Positions 35,353 to 45,954 of a stretch of DNA of 64,000 nt are shown here, piece by piece. How positions within the stretch are numbered: the stretch's first letter is position 1; each line of letters opens with the position of its first letter. The position numbers and the translations under genes were made by a program. The DNA is from Nannobrachium achirus (Eukaryota; Chordata; Actinopteri; Myctophiformes; Myctophidae), in assembly GCA_963921795.1 (NCBI GenBank), contig OY997645.1, positions 15,710,352 to 15,774,351 of the forward strand. Reading direction: 5' to 3'. The notes under the pieces were generated by a model. It was not told where the DNA came from, searched no databases, and was given only the letters and a program-made list of their open reading frames with translations.

Positions 35353-37405
35353 TTTTTTTTTTTTGATTGAAGAATTTATTAGAAGTTTGCAATAGAAAAA
35401 AGTACAGTTTCATGACAGTACAAATCACTGGTACAAGGTCAACTAAAAGGAGATCCTAGAAAGCCGAGGCTTATTTCCACAGGAACCACACTTTAAGTAT
35501 CTCATATAACATTGAAAGACAGACGGATAGAACATAGTACTTTATCTAGGATAATATCAGTTTCAAAAGCATAACATCAAATACAAAAGGCTGAATACAA
35601 AGAAAAAGGGGGGGGGGGAGCATGGGGGCTTAGTCTATTTACAAGTCACGGGTAGCTGCTGTCTGAAGGTGACTTTTCATACCAATTTTGAAGGAGGCTA
35701 GGGATTTGCTCTCCTTTAGGGCTTGTGGAAGGGCGTTCCACATGTTGATGGTATAGCAGGAGAACGAGTTAGCGCCTTGTTTAGTGTTAAATCTACGCTG
35801 ATGATGATTAGTGGAGCTGCCTCTGGTGTTATGATCGTGAACATCCTTGACCTTTAAGAAGTAGTTTGTCAGGTACATGGGAATCTTGGAGGTGTAGTGT
35901 ATCTTGTACACCAGGCCCATTGCAAGATGCTGTACTCTGTCAGCTACTTTGAGCCACCCCACGCTTTCGTGGTGATGCTCGGTAAGGTGGGTCAGAGGAG
36001 GGAGACCAAGCACAACCCTAATTAGTTTGTTTTGGGCTGTTTGGAGCTTTAGCTTTAAGGCAGCTGGGGCGTCGCGATACCAGACAAGGACTCCGTAATC
36101 AATGAGGGGCCCAATAAGAGCACCTCCTAGTGTCTTTCGGGATTTAATATTGATCAGTGGGGCAACTCTTTGCAAGAAGCGAATTCGTTGATTGACTTTA
36201 TTGATTACCTTGGTGGTCATTTTTTCACTGGATAGGTTAGCCTCCAGGATGCAACCCAGGTAGCAGATGTGGTTTTTCCTTTCTATCACAGTGTCACCTA
36301 CTTTAATTGTGAAGTTCTCAACTAGGCTAAGTTTCTGACTAGATCCAAAGAGGATACATTCAGTTTTGCCTAGGTGAATTGAGAGTCTGTTGTCATTGAG
36401 CCAGGTGCAGATCTTGTTAAGTTCACAGTTAAGGGCCTTTTCAACCTGCAAAATGTTTCTGCCTGAGACTAGGAGAGCCGAGTCATCCGCGAACAGAAAC
36501 AGATTGCAGTCACAAGCAGATGACATGTCGTTTACGTATATTAAGAACAACAGTGGTCCTAGTATACTCCCTTGAGGTACTCCACAGTTTACTGGGAGGG
36601 GGGGGGACAGGGTTCCGTTGACTTCCACCATCTGTTCCCTCCCCACCAAGTAAGAGTGCATCCATCTCACTGCTGTGCTATCAAGACCAATAGCTTTGAG
36701 TTTTTCGATCAGAATAGAATGATCGACGGTGTCAAATGCCTTCTGGAGGTCCAGCATGACCATGCCACAATATTTGCCATCGTGAATTTCACGTTTGATG
36801 TAATCATTCAAATAGATGAGGCATGTATCTGTGGAATGGGACTCTCTGAAGCCAGACTGGAACTCGTAGATCAGTTTATTCTCTTCAAGATATCTAGCCA
36901 CCTGTTCATAGACAATTTTTTCCATTACCTTAGAGATGGAACTAAGGATTGAGATTGGCCTGTAGTTGCCAGGGTCAAGTTTACTGCCTTTTTTGTGCAG
37001 GGGGGTTACCTTGGCTAATTTGAAGTCCTGGGGGACATAACCCTGCTTGATAGATAGATTAATAATATGGGTAATGATTGGGGCAATGGTGGCAGCTGAG
37101 TCTATGAGAAATTTGGGGGCAATTTTATCATGGCCAGCGGCCTTGAATTGAGGTAGGGTGCGCAGTTTTTTAAACACTTCATCAGTTGACACCGTGGCAA
37201 GTTTAAAGTTGTCTTTGCATACCCCAAGGTTCCTGTAGAATTTCAAGATGTGCCTAACACCAAACAGCCCAGATGGAGCGGGCAGTTTATTGACCAGATT
37301 TTTGGCCATGGAGGTGAAGTAGATGTTGAGATTTTTGGCTACATCAAGACTATCCGTGAGGAGGGTTATGGGAGTTTGGATGGATATGTTGCTGGCTATG
37401 GATCT
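35353..37405 (-). mobile_element. 5'-truncated LINE inserted into a SINE
   Basis: On the + strand the element begins with a 12-base T run (the poly-A tail of a minus-strand element). It carries about 270 bp of 3' UTR, then the reverse-transcriptase frame, and stops at GATCT before GGTGTATGAATG. The left flank ends ...CCACCG and the right flank resumes GGTGTATGAATG, which is how the SINE would read uninterrupted. So the LINE sits inside the SINE in opposite orientation. No target-site duplication beyond a single shared G is visible, which fits 5'-truncated integration with microhomology. Confidence 0.85.
35639..37405 (-). CDS. LINE reverse transcriptase, jockey-superfamily type, 5'-truncated
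   Basis: A 589-codon frame is open throughout the LINE body. Reverse-transcriptase blocks appear in order: GNYRPISILSSISKVMEKIV, FQSGFRESHSTDT, MLDLQKAFDTVDHSIL (first catalytic Asp), CGVPQGSILGPLLFLIYVND, the FADD catalytic motif in LFLFADDSALL, and GKTECILFG. The C-terminus carries NTRGSS...MWNALPQALKESKSLASFK, the tail typical of jockey/CR1/L2/Rex-like fish LINEs. The N-terminal endonuclease is missing because the copy is 5'-truncated. The open frame continues upstream to an ATG at 37447, but the first roughly 14 codons are antisense SINE sequence. The absence of stops suggests a young insertion. Exact family is not assigned. Confidence 0.9.
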   Translation of the reverse strand, partial: RSIASNISIQTPITLLTDSLDVAKNLNIYFTSMAKNLVNKLPAPSGLFGVRHILKFYRNLGVCKDNFKLATVSTDEVFKKLRTLPQFKAAGHDKIAPKFLIDSAATIAPIITHIINLSIKQGYVPQDFKLAKVTPLHKKGSKLDPGNYRPISILSSISKVMEKIVYEQVARYLEENKLIYEFQSGFRESHSTDTCLIYLNDYIKREIHDGKYCGMVMLDLQKAFDTVDHSILIEKLKAIGLDSTAVRWMHSYLVGREQMVEVNGTLSPPLPVNCGVPQGSILGPLLFLIYVNDMSSACDCNLFLFADDSALLVSGRNILQVEKALNCELNKICTWLNDNRLSIHLGKTECILFGSSQKLSLVENFTIKVGDTVIERKNHICYLGCILEANLSSEKMTTKVINKVNQRIRFLQRVAPLINIKSRKTLGGALIGPLIDYGVLVWYRDAPAALKLKLQTAQNKLIRVVLGLPPLTHLTEHHHESVGWLKVADRVQHLAMGLVYKIHYTSKIPMYLTNYFLKVKDVHDHNTRGSSTNHHQRRFNTKQGANSFSCYTINMWNALPQALKESKSLASFKIGMKSHLQTAATRDL

Positions 37406-38396
37406 GGTGTATGAATGTGTGTGTGAATGGGTGAATGTAATGCACATTGTAAAGCGCTTTGGATAAAAGCGCTATATAAATGCACCATTTACCATTTACC
37501 ATTTAATAGAAGATTTAAGAGTGGATTCATTAATTGAAATATCAGTTGTGCAGCTATTTTGCATGGGAAGTTTAGCTGATGATCCTGTCAAATTATTGGT
37601 TGAGAATGACAACGACTGGTCAAGGCTATTTCTGCCGCCGTGCAGACCTGTTTTAACCCACCCAAAACGTTACGTGCACGCGCATCGACGCGTGTGCGTG
37701 CGTGCCCACACTTCCAAATTTAGCACTACAACACTGGTAGTAACTCTGAGGACCCCCTAGCTGCTTTAATCCATTTAGGATGGGAATCCCATTTTGTAAT
37801 TATAGCCTATCTTTCAAGACGGGAACCCCTATTGGTGTTCTTGCTTTTCCTTTTTTTGTTACCATTTTAAAAACGATTTAAAATAGTGGGAAAACAACGT
37901 GTGCTTGTAGATCTGCTATTTTCACTAATTTTGTGCAACGCTTTTGTATGATGAAGTAGAGCTATAATTTACGGCAAAAAAAAATAAAAAATACAAATTT
38001 GAAACTATTGGAGATACATGGTTTCTGCTTGACAGTGAAAATATAGCAACATAATCTTTTGTGAAATATTTGGATAAATATTTTTCAGATTGCTATTGTG
38101 TTTGTTCAGTAACACAGGTCTTTTCATGTACAGTAGGGCACCAATTTCACCCAATCAGGAAATGTATCTGTTTCGATTTAACATTGTTCCCATTACAATT
38201 TTGTCTGCTCGTCTTGTCTTTATTTCCTCACTTCCAATTTGTTTATCCTGTATCCTATCATGAGTTCTCTCTCCTGATGAAATTGTTATCTCCACCTGAA
38301 AATGTATTTTCTTCTAAAAGGCGGGAGAGACAGGGAGACCCCTGTAACCGAATGCACGCTCTACACTACAGCAATACTATGCGGAAAAAGAGCTTT

Positions 38397-38803
38397 TTAA
38401 AGAGGCGGTGCCATAGTTTTGTACTTTTTCTGGTTTTCATGTGTCTAGGAGGTTGACAGTACTTCATTAGACCCCCTGGTGTGGTTGTTATGAGCAATTA
38501 TGTATTCCCTTTGTATTTGGGGTTTCTTCCTGGAGGCTGACACCTTGTGGGTCAAAAGCGCCGATCCAAAAACACAGATAAAATGACATCATATAATCAT
38601 CCCCTCCCCTTTTACCATTCACCAAACACTGTGGGTGTGGCTAACTTCAGCTGGGTCACACCAGGCATACTTAATGAACGGGTGGGTGTGGCCACATAAA
38701 AACCTAATTTTAACTCTTTCTGTACACCTTTTTGGAAAAAAATCTTCCTACTAGTATAATCATAATACCTGATACTCATGTTTTTTTTGCAACAACCCTT
38801 TAA
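38397..38803. mobile_element. TTAA-flanked MITE, second copy
   Basis: It starts TTAAAGAGGCGGTGCCATAG and runs in opposite orientation to 27474-27908 (GTCTAGGAGGTTGACAGTAC here against GTACTTTCAACCTCCTAGAC there). The right end is degraded to ACCCTTTAA. Confidence 0.8.
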
Positions 38804-39801
38804 TCGTTACGTGATCTGGCAAGTTGTCAAATATCCTGTATTTTTTCCCTGTATTTATAGCACAGTGTCTATGACACTATAGTGGCAGGGGGAGAGAGGG
38901 GGATTCTCAGGCCAACGCCAGCAGCATTCACGCCTGCTAGCTGCCAACTAGAGTACAAGCTCAGGCCTATGTATCGCTGCCCACTGAGCAGCTCTTTTTT
39001 TTAAGCAGGAGGGGGCCCTGAGTTGGTTGTCGATTGAGGAGAGACACATTCTGCTTTGCTTTCATGACACACATTTTCCCAGATGGTGGGCAAGTTTTAC
39101 CAGAGACCTGCACAACAGGAATGATATTAATATACACAACTATTTCCCTAGGGACGAGCACAGAATATTGTTGTGTGGTTTAGGTCAAACCCCAGGAGGG
39201 CTTATACGATATAAATCCCATTATGTTACAGAGGCCACTATTATAATTTTATTAGCATAAAAACAATCAGATCATAAAGTATAAGAATTAAAAACAAAAG
39301 AAACCACTGTGCAGAAGAAAACAACAACAACATTAACCCATTTAGGCCTAGAATTATTGAATGCTTTAACCAGTGAAAAATAGCAGATATACAAGCTCAC
39401 AGCGCGGCACCGAGTGCCGCGCTGCGAGCTTGTATATCTGCATTTTTTTTTTACAGTTGTGAAAATGTGTGCAAATCTTTGAATATATGTATTTTCAAAG
39501 CGAACATTTGTAACTCAAATTTTGCTTCTGGGGGGGTCCCTGGAACTAAATATTTTGAAATGGGGGTCCGTGGCCAAATACATATCATTTTGGGGGTCCT
39601 TCACATGAAAAGGTTTGAGAACCACTGACATAGTAGTCTCTCAAGAACAGACTAACTGAGCTCCAGTTAAGTGAAAAGGACTTTTTCTTTGACGATGGCT
39701 GGCCAGATTGCTGACATAGAAACATAGGTTTTTCAAAAAATCTTAGAAGGATTCAAAAGACACTTATAGAATCGGGTCAAAATTCTAATTTTCACGATTT
39801 T

Positions 39802-39880
39802 TCAAAAATAGCAGATCTACAAGCTCGCAGCGCGGCACTCGGTGCCGCGCTGTGAGGTTGTATATATATCTGCTATTTTT
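39802..39880. repeat. Palindrome module, GCAGCGCGGC variant
   Basis: CGCAGCGCGGCACTCGGTGC forms the centre, with AAAAATAGCAGATCTACAAG and its inverse outside. The right arm carries a short TA expansion. Confidence 0.88.
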
Positions 39881-39886
39881 CAATAG

Positions 39887-40394
39887 TTAAAGTTATACCA
39901 TGTAACTTTTTTTATAAAACAAATCTTAAAATTGTCCTAACTGTTAAATCGCTAAAGTTTTAGAACACCCACTCCGTTATTTTCAGCCTTCTCTTTATAT
40001 GTTTTCTACTTAGCCGTGACAGGGGCGGGATTTCCCGACAAAATTACGTCATCATACACTACCGGCCAATCACAGCGAGGGTTATACACTGCCGGCCAAT
40101 CACAGCGCATCCTGAAGTGGGGTCGCTATCACAATACGGCGACCATATTTGTAGGCGCCCGTGTAGCTTGCCTCAACATAACAACAGCATTTACTCGGGT
40201 GAAGGAGTCCGTTTCTCCGGAATGCCTGAACGCACAGGAACCAGGAACCCCTCTAAAGATAGATCTCGGCGAGGTGGAGGCAGACGCGGGGGTGTGAGGC
40301 CCGGTCCGCGGCGAAAAACGGCCGAAAGACGCGACCGCGGTTTGCTATAGAGCTACTGACCTCTAGGTGAGCAACTTACACAGTATAGCTTTAA
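39887..40394. mobile_element. TTAA-flanked MITE with promoter-like core, nested
   Basis: Same family as 13324-13821. It sits in the TTAA of CAATAGTTAAAG within the element 39333-40443. The relative at 23354-23961 carries that site uninterrupted, so TTAA was the duplicated target. The shared frame reads MPERTGTRNPSKDRSRRGGG. Confidence 0.9.
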
Positions 40395-40449
40395 AGCATA
40401 AAATAATGATACACAATAATGTGTACCGTTCTAAATGGGTTAAGACATG

Positions 40450-41640
40450 GAGCAAGTGTTTTAAATTCAGGTGGTGAAAATGTCAAAAAGTTCACCCATA
40501 AAGCCGTAATACTCATTAAACTCTGTTTCTCCACCATCCAATTACTTCTCCACACCAAAAGATGATAAAACCGCTCAACCTATACGTATGTGATTTTTTG
40601 TTGAAAATCCATTTGGCTTGCTGGACTGCTTATGTTTAAAAATTAAACAGACTTCATGACATATTGATTCTCTCTAATCGATTTGTACAGCTTCTGTAAC
40701 TCCCTTCTCAATGTTGAATTAGTCAATGGACTTGGTCATAAAGTTTGTGATGATATTACTTTTACTTACTTACTTACTTACTTTTACTACATTAGCAAGC
40801 TAACAAATCCCTCATCATTGTAAATTGAAGTTGTGAAATTTAGACATTTTTCAGAAACGTCTAATTTGTATTAAAAAAAAGATGTTGCACTTATACAGTG
40901 GGATTCTCAGTTGAGGGATTAGAAACAAATTCCAGTAAGCATAATCCAAATCCCAAAGTGCATTTAGTGTTGTAGGAATCATGTTGATATCAAGCTTGAG
41001 ATTTTTCATAATCTTTTAGAATATGTTCACAAAAAACAACAACAATCAGTTGCACTGTGTTATGGAAATATTGGAAGTTTGTTTCTTCAAGTTTAGTTGC
41101 TGTGGGACAAATGCTATTTACATATGCATAAGCATCTCTGGCCCTGGCTAGGGGGTCTGACACCTACCTCTTTTGTGCTTACATCCTCAGAATTGAATGA
41201 ATACTGTATGTAAAATGCCATGCCACACCTATTGTTGCCATGGGACCTCCTGGGATTTAGCTTGAGAGAAGGGGTGTCAAAGCTAGGTCTGGCCTTCAGA
41301 GTATATAGCTGACAGTATGACTTTTATACAGGACTGTACCCAGGGACACTGCTGGTAGAAGGGATCTGTACCGAGGCAGAAGGCTGAGGGCAGGCAAGGC
41401 TTAGACTTGAGTTGCATATGCTGTATTAATGGACTTGTTGCTAATTGTCACTAAATAAACTGGACATCTACTACCCGTTACCTTGGATTGGACTCCATAT
41501 TTCTCTTTTACAACTGTTGCTTAAACCCCATGATGTTTTGGTAGAGATTTGGTGCAGAGTAGACGGTAAAAGTGGTCAAAGTACAGTTGTACCGGTAACT
41601 CCGGTCCAGTTCTCTATGACTAGGGGTTAAATAACACCTG
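40450..41640. other. Intron C, no clear feature
   Basis: AT-rich single-copy sequence with a short TTAC repeat near 40765-40790. Confidence 0.4.
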
Positions 41641-41657
41641 TGGCTAATGCTTTACAG

Positions 41658-41997
41658 CAAGTGTCTTTTTTTCAGGCCAAGGACCCCTTAGCTGAGAGAG
41701 AGATGAAGCAGGGACCCCCCACAACCCATAGATACCATATAGTTTCATCGTTTGACAGCACAATCATCAGTGTATTTTGGGTTCTGTGTCCAGATATTTA
41801 ACCACTTGAACCATCAATACTTAATAAACTTGATCTTTCACTCTGTGAAAGCGATTTTTGGCTAAAGTTCTCAGAATATGGAAGCTAGGGTTCAAGTGGT
41901 TATTATAAAAAAGGAGAAATAAAAGTTTCTATCTCTCAAAGATTTGGAGGACCCCCTGTAGTAACTCTAAGGTCCCGGACTGTTGAAGACCCTTGGC
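41658..41997. mobile_element. hAT element, CAGGGGTCTTCAAC family, lacking the palindrome
   Basis: Internal sequence matches other family members (TTCAGGCCAAGGACCCCTTA near the left end, GACTGTTGAAGACCC at the right end), but the centre has only a remnant, CGATTTTTGGCTAAAG, where the palindrome normally sits. The flanking direct repeat is CTAATGCTTTACAG (14 bp, at 41644-41657 and 41998-42011) rather than 8 bp. Confidence 0.75.
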
Positions 41998-42796
41998 CTA
42001 ATGCTTTACAGAGGAGGTCTACGAAAAATTACACAAAACAGCTTTTGCACTGCCCACAACAGTAGTCTACTGGCATAGGCACAGATTAGGATCATGGGAA
42101 TCCATCTGGTTTTGTGTTGATTTTACGATTATAACATTGCATTACATTTAGGAATAAATGTCTTTCTTTTGCCCTTGTATTATTGCTGAATATCATGCAC
42201 TCCAAGTAGGCTGAAAGCATCCTCCAGTAATACAGACATGGTGTTTGGTGATCCTGACGGAATTTCACAGGAATTTTATACATTTGACCATGTGCTACAT
42301 CCTGAGATGAAGGCTTTGAACTTCAGTCACCGCATGAGGCGTAATTATACTGTGTAATTATACACTATAATTACAGTATAAAATGACGGTATAATTATAG
42401 TATGTCATTATACCATATGCATATATATGTATATTGCAGCCTCAGTGTCCTGTTTCTGGTCTTCAGCTGCTGCAGTCCATCTGCATCCAGGTTGGACATG
42501 TTGTGCTTTCAGAGATTCTCTGCAGTGGTTCTCAAACCTTTTCATGTTAAGGAACCCACATTGATATGTATTAGACTCCCTTCTGAAAATATTTTGTGCT
42601 AAAAAACATTTAGTGTCAAAATAATGATATGCCGTACTAAATAATTTTTATCACTAAAAAGGCGTTTTCGCTCACTGAATGAACCGCCGCTCACTGGATT
42701 TCTTTTCTCTATTTCGCAAAAATTCTCTGTTAACCCTGGAAATGGTCAGCAGTTTCTGAACGGCCCTTTTGGCGCAGGGCAGAGTTGAGAGCTGTA

Positions 42797-43301
42797 TTAA
42801 CTCATCTAGTGCCGTTTGCGTGATGTCACGCAATAAGTACTAGAGTACTTACAGTGCCGAATGCGTGATGTCGCGCAAAAAGTAATAAATTACTGTAACG
42901 TTGAGTACATTACCGAGTAGAATGGCCGGATGTCCGGAGACGAAAATCCGCGCTGATTTGTCATCATCACGGCTCCACGAGCACACAATAGTCATCCCAT
43001 AACATTGAGGTGGACGGCCGATCTCATCTTTAATGTCCATTATCTCAAAACAACACTTTAGAAGCGAAGATGGAGGCAGATGCTCGCTTATATAACACAT
43101 GTATAAACGCTCCATTGCAATCCAGCATGGCACCACGTAAACAATGATCGGTTCCGGCGCACGACCCGATGACGTCAGACCGGAAGTGATCACGCTGTGG
43201 CACTTCTGGCTTTCAAAATAAGAGAGTGCAAGCGGATGGAGCCTGCGTGAGGCACTCTGGACATCATTGCGACCGAAAATCGCGGGCACAAAATGAGTTA
43301 A
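42797..43301. mobile_element. TTAA-flanked element (TTAACTCAT...ATGAGTTAA)
   Basis: Inverted ends TTAACTCATCTAGTGCC and GGGCACAAAATGAGTTAA. Near the left end a unit containing GCGTGATGTCACGCAA is repeated as GCGTGATGTCGCGCAA 50 bp later. A long minus-strand open frame crosses it but runs out past the element boundary, so I do not treat it as a gene. Confidence 0.7.
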
Positions 43302-43437
43302 GAATGATACACTTTCCGGGGTTTTGGGTGGAGACTGTGTTTCCAAATGAAAGCATTGAATGTGTGTTGTATGTAAATATGTATGCTTTAATGGTCTGTT
43401 AATGACTGTGATACACAGATACACTGGACATTTGACA

Positions 43438-43570
43438 TTTTCCATTTTCCCAAATAATTATTCAAAATAAATGAAAAAACACGGCCTGCTCATGTATTAG
43501 GAGGGTAGTATGAGTCACCAGAAAGGGTGTTTTTAATTAATCTATCATGGTTGGAGTTTGAAGTTACAAT

Positions 43571-43660
<90 letters not shown>

Positions 43661-43702
43661 AGAAAAGCCCATAAGGTGTGAAAGTGGAATATCCCTTTAA
43701 GT
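43438..43702. mobile_element. Half copy of the fold-back MITE seen at 18543
   Basis: CCATTTTCCCAAATAATTAT, TCATGTATTAGGAGGGTAGT and GTTTGAAGTTACAATGGGTG match the right half of 18543-19065. A GT microsatellite has grown inside at 43572-43659. It ends near AATATCCCTTTAAG. Confidence 0.75.
43572..43659. repeat. (GT)n tract inside a MITE
   Basis: It grew from the ATGGGTGTGTATGG segment of the fold-back MITE related to 18543-19065. Confidence 0.95.
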
Positions 43703-43737
43703 GGTTAATGTTCTCTTGATTGTTTGCAAAGCTCTTA

Positions 43738-44010
43738 ATGGGCTGCCTGCCTCCCCTGCCCACACCACTGACCCTTTAAACCCTCCCTCCTACCTCCTCC
43801 CAGGCCCCTCGGGGCACCACTTGACTCGCTGACTAGCTGTCTCACAAACTAAACTCGGGTTCAGGGGTGACCTGACCCCACCTTTGCTGGCACAGCCCCC
43901 AGACTGTGGAACAGCGTTCGCCTCCCTGTCAACCCGCTCCCCCCTTCCGTTGAGTTCATGTTCAAGTTCAAGTTCAAGACTCTCTGTTATTCACTAGCAT
44001 TTGAATCCCC
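43738..44010 (+). mobile_element. L2-like LINE C-terminal relic
   Basis: CACAGCCCCCAGACTGTGGA translates as APRLWN, followed by a frame with SVRLPVNPLPPSVEF and FKFKTLCYSLAF, the usual end of L2-type fish LINE proteins. The upstream part is out of frame and cut. Confidence 0.6.
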
Positions 44011-44695
44011 CTGATGTGGCTGATATTTATCATTGGTTTCTTTTTTCTTTTCTTTTTTTACTGTTTAGGCTATGTGTATTCTTACAGATCTTCTAGCTTA
44101 TTGTTTATTTGTGCCTTTGAGGCCGTAGGTCTTGTTGTTTATGTCAATGATTTATGTGTCTGTTCCTTATTTAAGTACTATACCGCTTGGTCTATACAGC
44201 CTTTTGGATTATAGGAGTTGTTTTTAAAAGTGTTGTATACATTCATTTGACTTGACAAGATAAACATACTGTATAGATACAGTATACACAGACAGACGGG
44301 AAGAAAGAACAGCTCTTCAAACACGAAAAACGAACATGGCACATCTTTTGCGACAGCCTTAAATGCATAAATGGATATAAATGTCTGTTTCTAATTTTAG
44401 ATCTTTCCGGTAGCTTTTTCCATTACATGCCCAAGGTGCAGCGCAGCTGTAAACACTCTGGCCTATACAGAGTGATGGACTTAAAGTGATGGCAATGAAA
44501 CGGCTGGCCTCGGGTCAGCCGCTTGCCTCTTTCTATATGGATGCTGCCAAACTGTACTAGAGTTTAACAGCATCAATAAACTGAGAGGAATTCTGGAATT
44601 CAGTCACACTGCAGTATTAAGCTATAGTCATGCATTATCACAAGTCCCAGGAAAAATACCCTATAGGGTGTTATGTTATCATAACACATCTAAAT

Positions 44696-45109
44696 CAGGG
44701 GTCTTCAATGTTTTCAGCCCCCACAACCTTATCATAGATTCCATATAGTTTCATTGTTTGGCAGCAAATCATCAGTGTATTTTGGATTCATGTCAATTTG
44801 TGTTTTCAGATATTTAATCTCTTGAACCGTCAACTTTAATTAACTTGACCTTTCACTCTGTACTTAGTCTGCTCTTTTTCCCCTCTACTCCAAAGCTCCT
44901 TGCCGAAAACAGCCGATCTACCAGCTCACAACGCCTCGCAGTGCAAGGCGTTGTGAGCTTGTAGATCGGCTATTTTTGGCTGCAGTTCTCAGAATATGGA
45001 CACTAGGGTTCAAGTTGTTAATATAAAAAGGATTGGAAGATTTGGAGGACCCCCTATAGTAACTCTGAGGAACCCCTAGGTGTCCCGGACCCCCTGCTGA
45101 AGACCCCTG
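44696..45109. mobile_element. hAT element, CAGGGGTCTTCAAC family, with 35-bp flanking repeats
   Basis: It starts CAGGGGTCTTCAATG and ends CTGAAGACCCCTG. A nearly complete palindrome is at 44901-44980. A direct repeat of 35 bp, matching at 32 positions, abuts both ends exactly (44661-44695 and 45110-45144, starting CTATAGGGTGTTATG). That is far longer than the 8 bp of hAT integration. Confidence 0.85.
44901..44980. repeat. Palindrome module inside a CAGGGGTCTTCAAC hAT
   Basis: ACAACGCCTCGCAGTGCAAG and GGCGTTGTGAGCTTGTAGAT are the central halves; outer ends are GCCGAAAACAGC and GCTATTTTTGGC. Confidence 0.88.
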
Positions 45110-45954
45110 CTATAGGGTGTTATGTTATCATTATGCATCTAAATACAATCTATATTGGTCTTTCAGAATTGATTTTGTTTTCTTTATTTAACTTTATTTG
45201 AGTCTGTCGAGAGACATTCTCTCAGGGTGACTGATAAAGAAAGGCCTCAGCTGGCATCATACCCACTACCCACCATGCATTGCACAAGCATAGGGAGCCG
45301 GGTTGAGCTAAGTTCAGGTATAACATTATTACATTGTGTTTAGGCTTCAGTTTAGCCATGGCTGGCGTGTGGTTACGAGTTACGACCCAACTGAAGATCA
45401 AGTATCAAGACGAACAATTGAATTGTAATGTTGGTCTTCTACTTTTACATGGCACCGGGGTGACTGTGAGTGTGTTCGATAAAGCGTGGTGGTTACATTC
45501 AGTTACATAACTCAATCCATGGACGGATCAGATTATAGGGAGCGGTCATCATAACAGGCCCAGGCCCCACCAGGGGTTAGGACGGAGGCGTTATGTTGAG
45601 GAAAAGCAGGGGACGGCTAAAGATAAGGTACCATTTAACCACTTGAACCGCAGCATCCCAATTCTGGGGGAAATACTAGAAGATCGAGAAGCTCACAACG
45701 ATCACAACGAGCTTGTCGATCTGCTATTTTCAGCAAATATATTTAGTGTCGTGCGAAAACAGAAAAGTCACTAGTATCGAGCCCTGGGGCTATAAAATGA
45801 CAATGCCAGGCTGCAGGTGGTTAATATAATATAACAGATGTAAACCTATGAAATATCACATGTCATAGGTGGATGGGCGGGCATGGATTGAGATGCCCTG
45901 ATCTGAAATTAGATTAATCTACACACAATTATTCAGGGTAAAAGTGGGATTAAT

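Larger units (their letters stand above)
35183..37505 (+). mobile_element. tRNA-derived SINE split by the LINE
   Basis: The head (35183-35352) is tRNA-like, with an A-box region TAGCTCAGGAGGTAGAG and a B box GGTTCAAATCC. The body follows with AGTGTCCTTGGGCAAGACAC, a common fish SINE motif. The tail resumes at 37406 with GTATGAATGTGTGTGTGAAT and AAGCGCTTTGGATAAAAGCG and ends in a CCATTTA microrepeat. Without the LINE the element is about 270 bp. A second, more diverged member of the same type is at 50408-50640. Confidence 0.85.
34452..37736. mobile_element. hAT element inserted in the previous hAT
   Basis: Termini are CAGGGATGTAGTG on the left and CACTACAACACTG on the right, inverted repeats of each other with few differences. 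The element is flanked by the perfect 8-bp duplication GTAGTAAC at 34444-34451 and 37737-37744. Subterminal GC-rich stretches (GTGCCCACACTTC near the left end, GTGCCCACACTTCC near the right end) recur at both ends. No transposase frame is visible. Most of its 3.3 kb is the SINE plus LINE. Confidence 0.9.
34078..37763. mobile_element. hAT element (CAGGGGTCTTCAAC family), host of the nested insertions
   Basis: The element begins CAGGGGTCTTCAAC and is flanked by the perfect 8-bp duplication CTTTAATC at 34070-34077 and 37764-37771. It contains one damaged copy of the window's palindrome (34318-34378). It is split at 34452-37736 by a second hAT. Its right terminus is internally shortened: it reads GACCCCCTAG-CTG instead of the full inverted end. 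Confidence 0.85.
39333..40443. mobile_element. TTAA-flanked two-palindrome element, interrupted
   Basis: Same family as 47009-47588. It starts TTAACCCATTTAGGCCTAG, ends CTAAATGGGTTAA, has palindromes at 39374-39449 and 39802-39880, and is interrupted by the MITE at 39887-40394. Confidence 0.85.

Noticed and set aside
36572-36952. 126-codon plus-strand frame
   Set aside because: It is the antisense shadow of the reverse-transcriptase coding region.
42849-43445. 198-codon minus-strand open frame
   Set aside because: It spans the boundary of a TTAA-flanked element (42797-43301), has no recognisable domain, and shows the composition of non-coding sequence.
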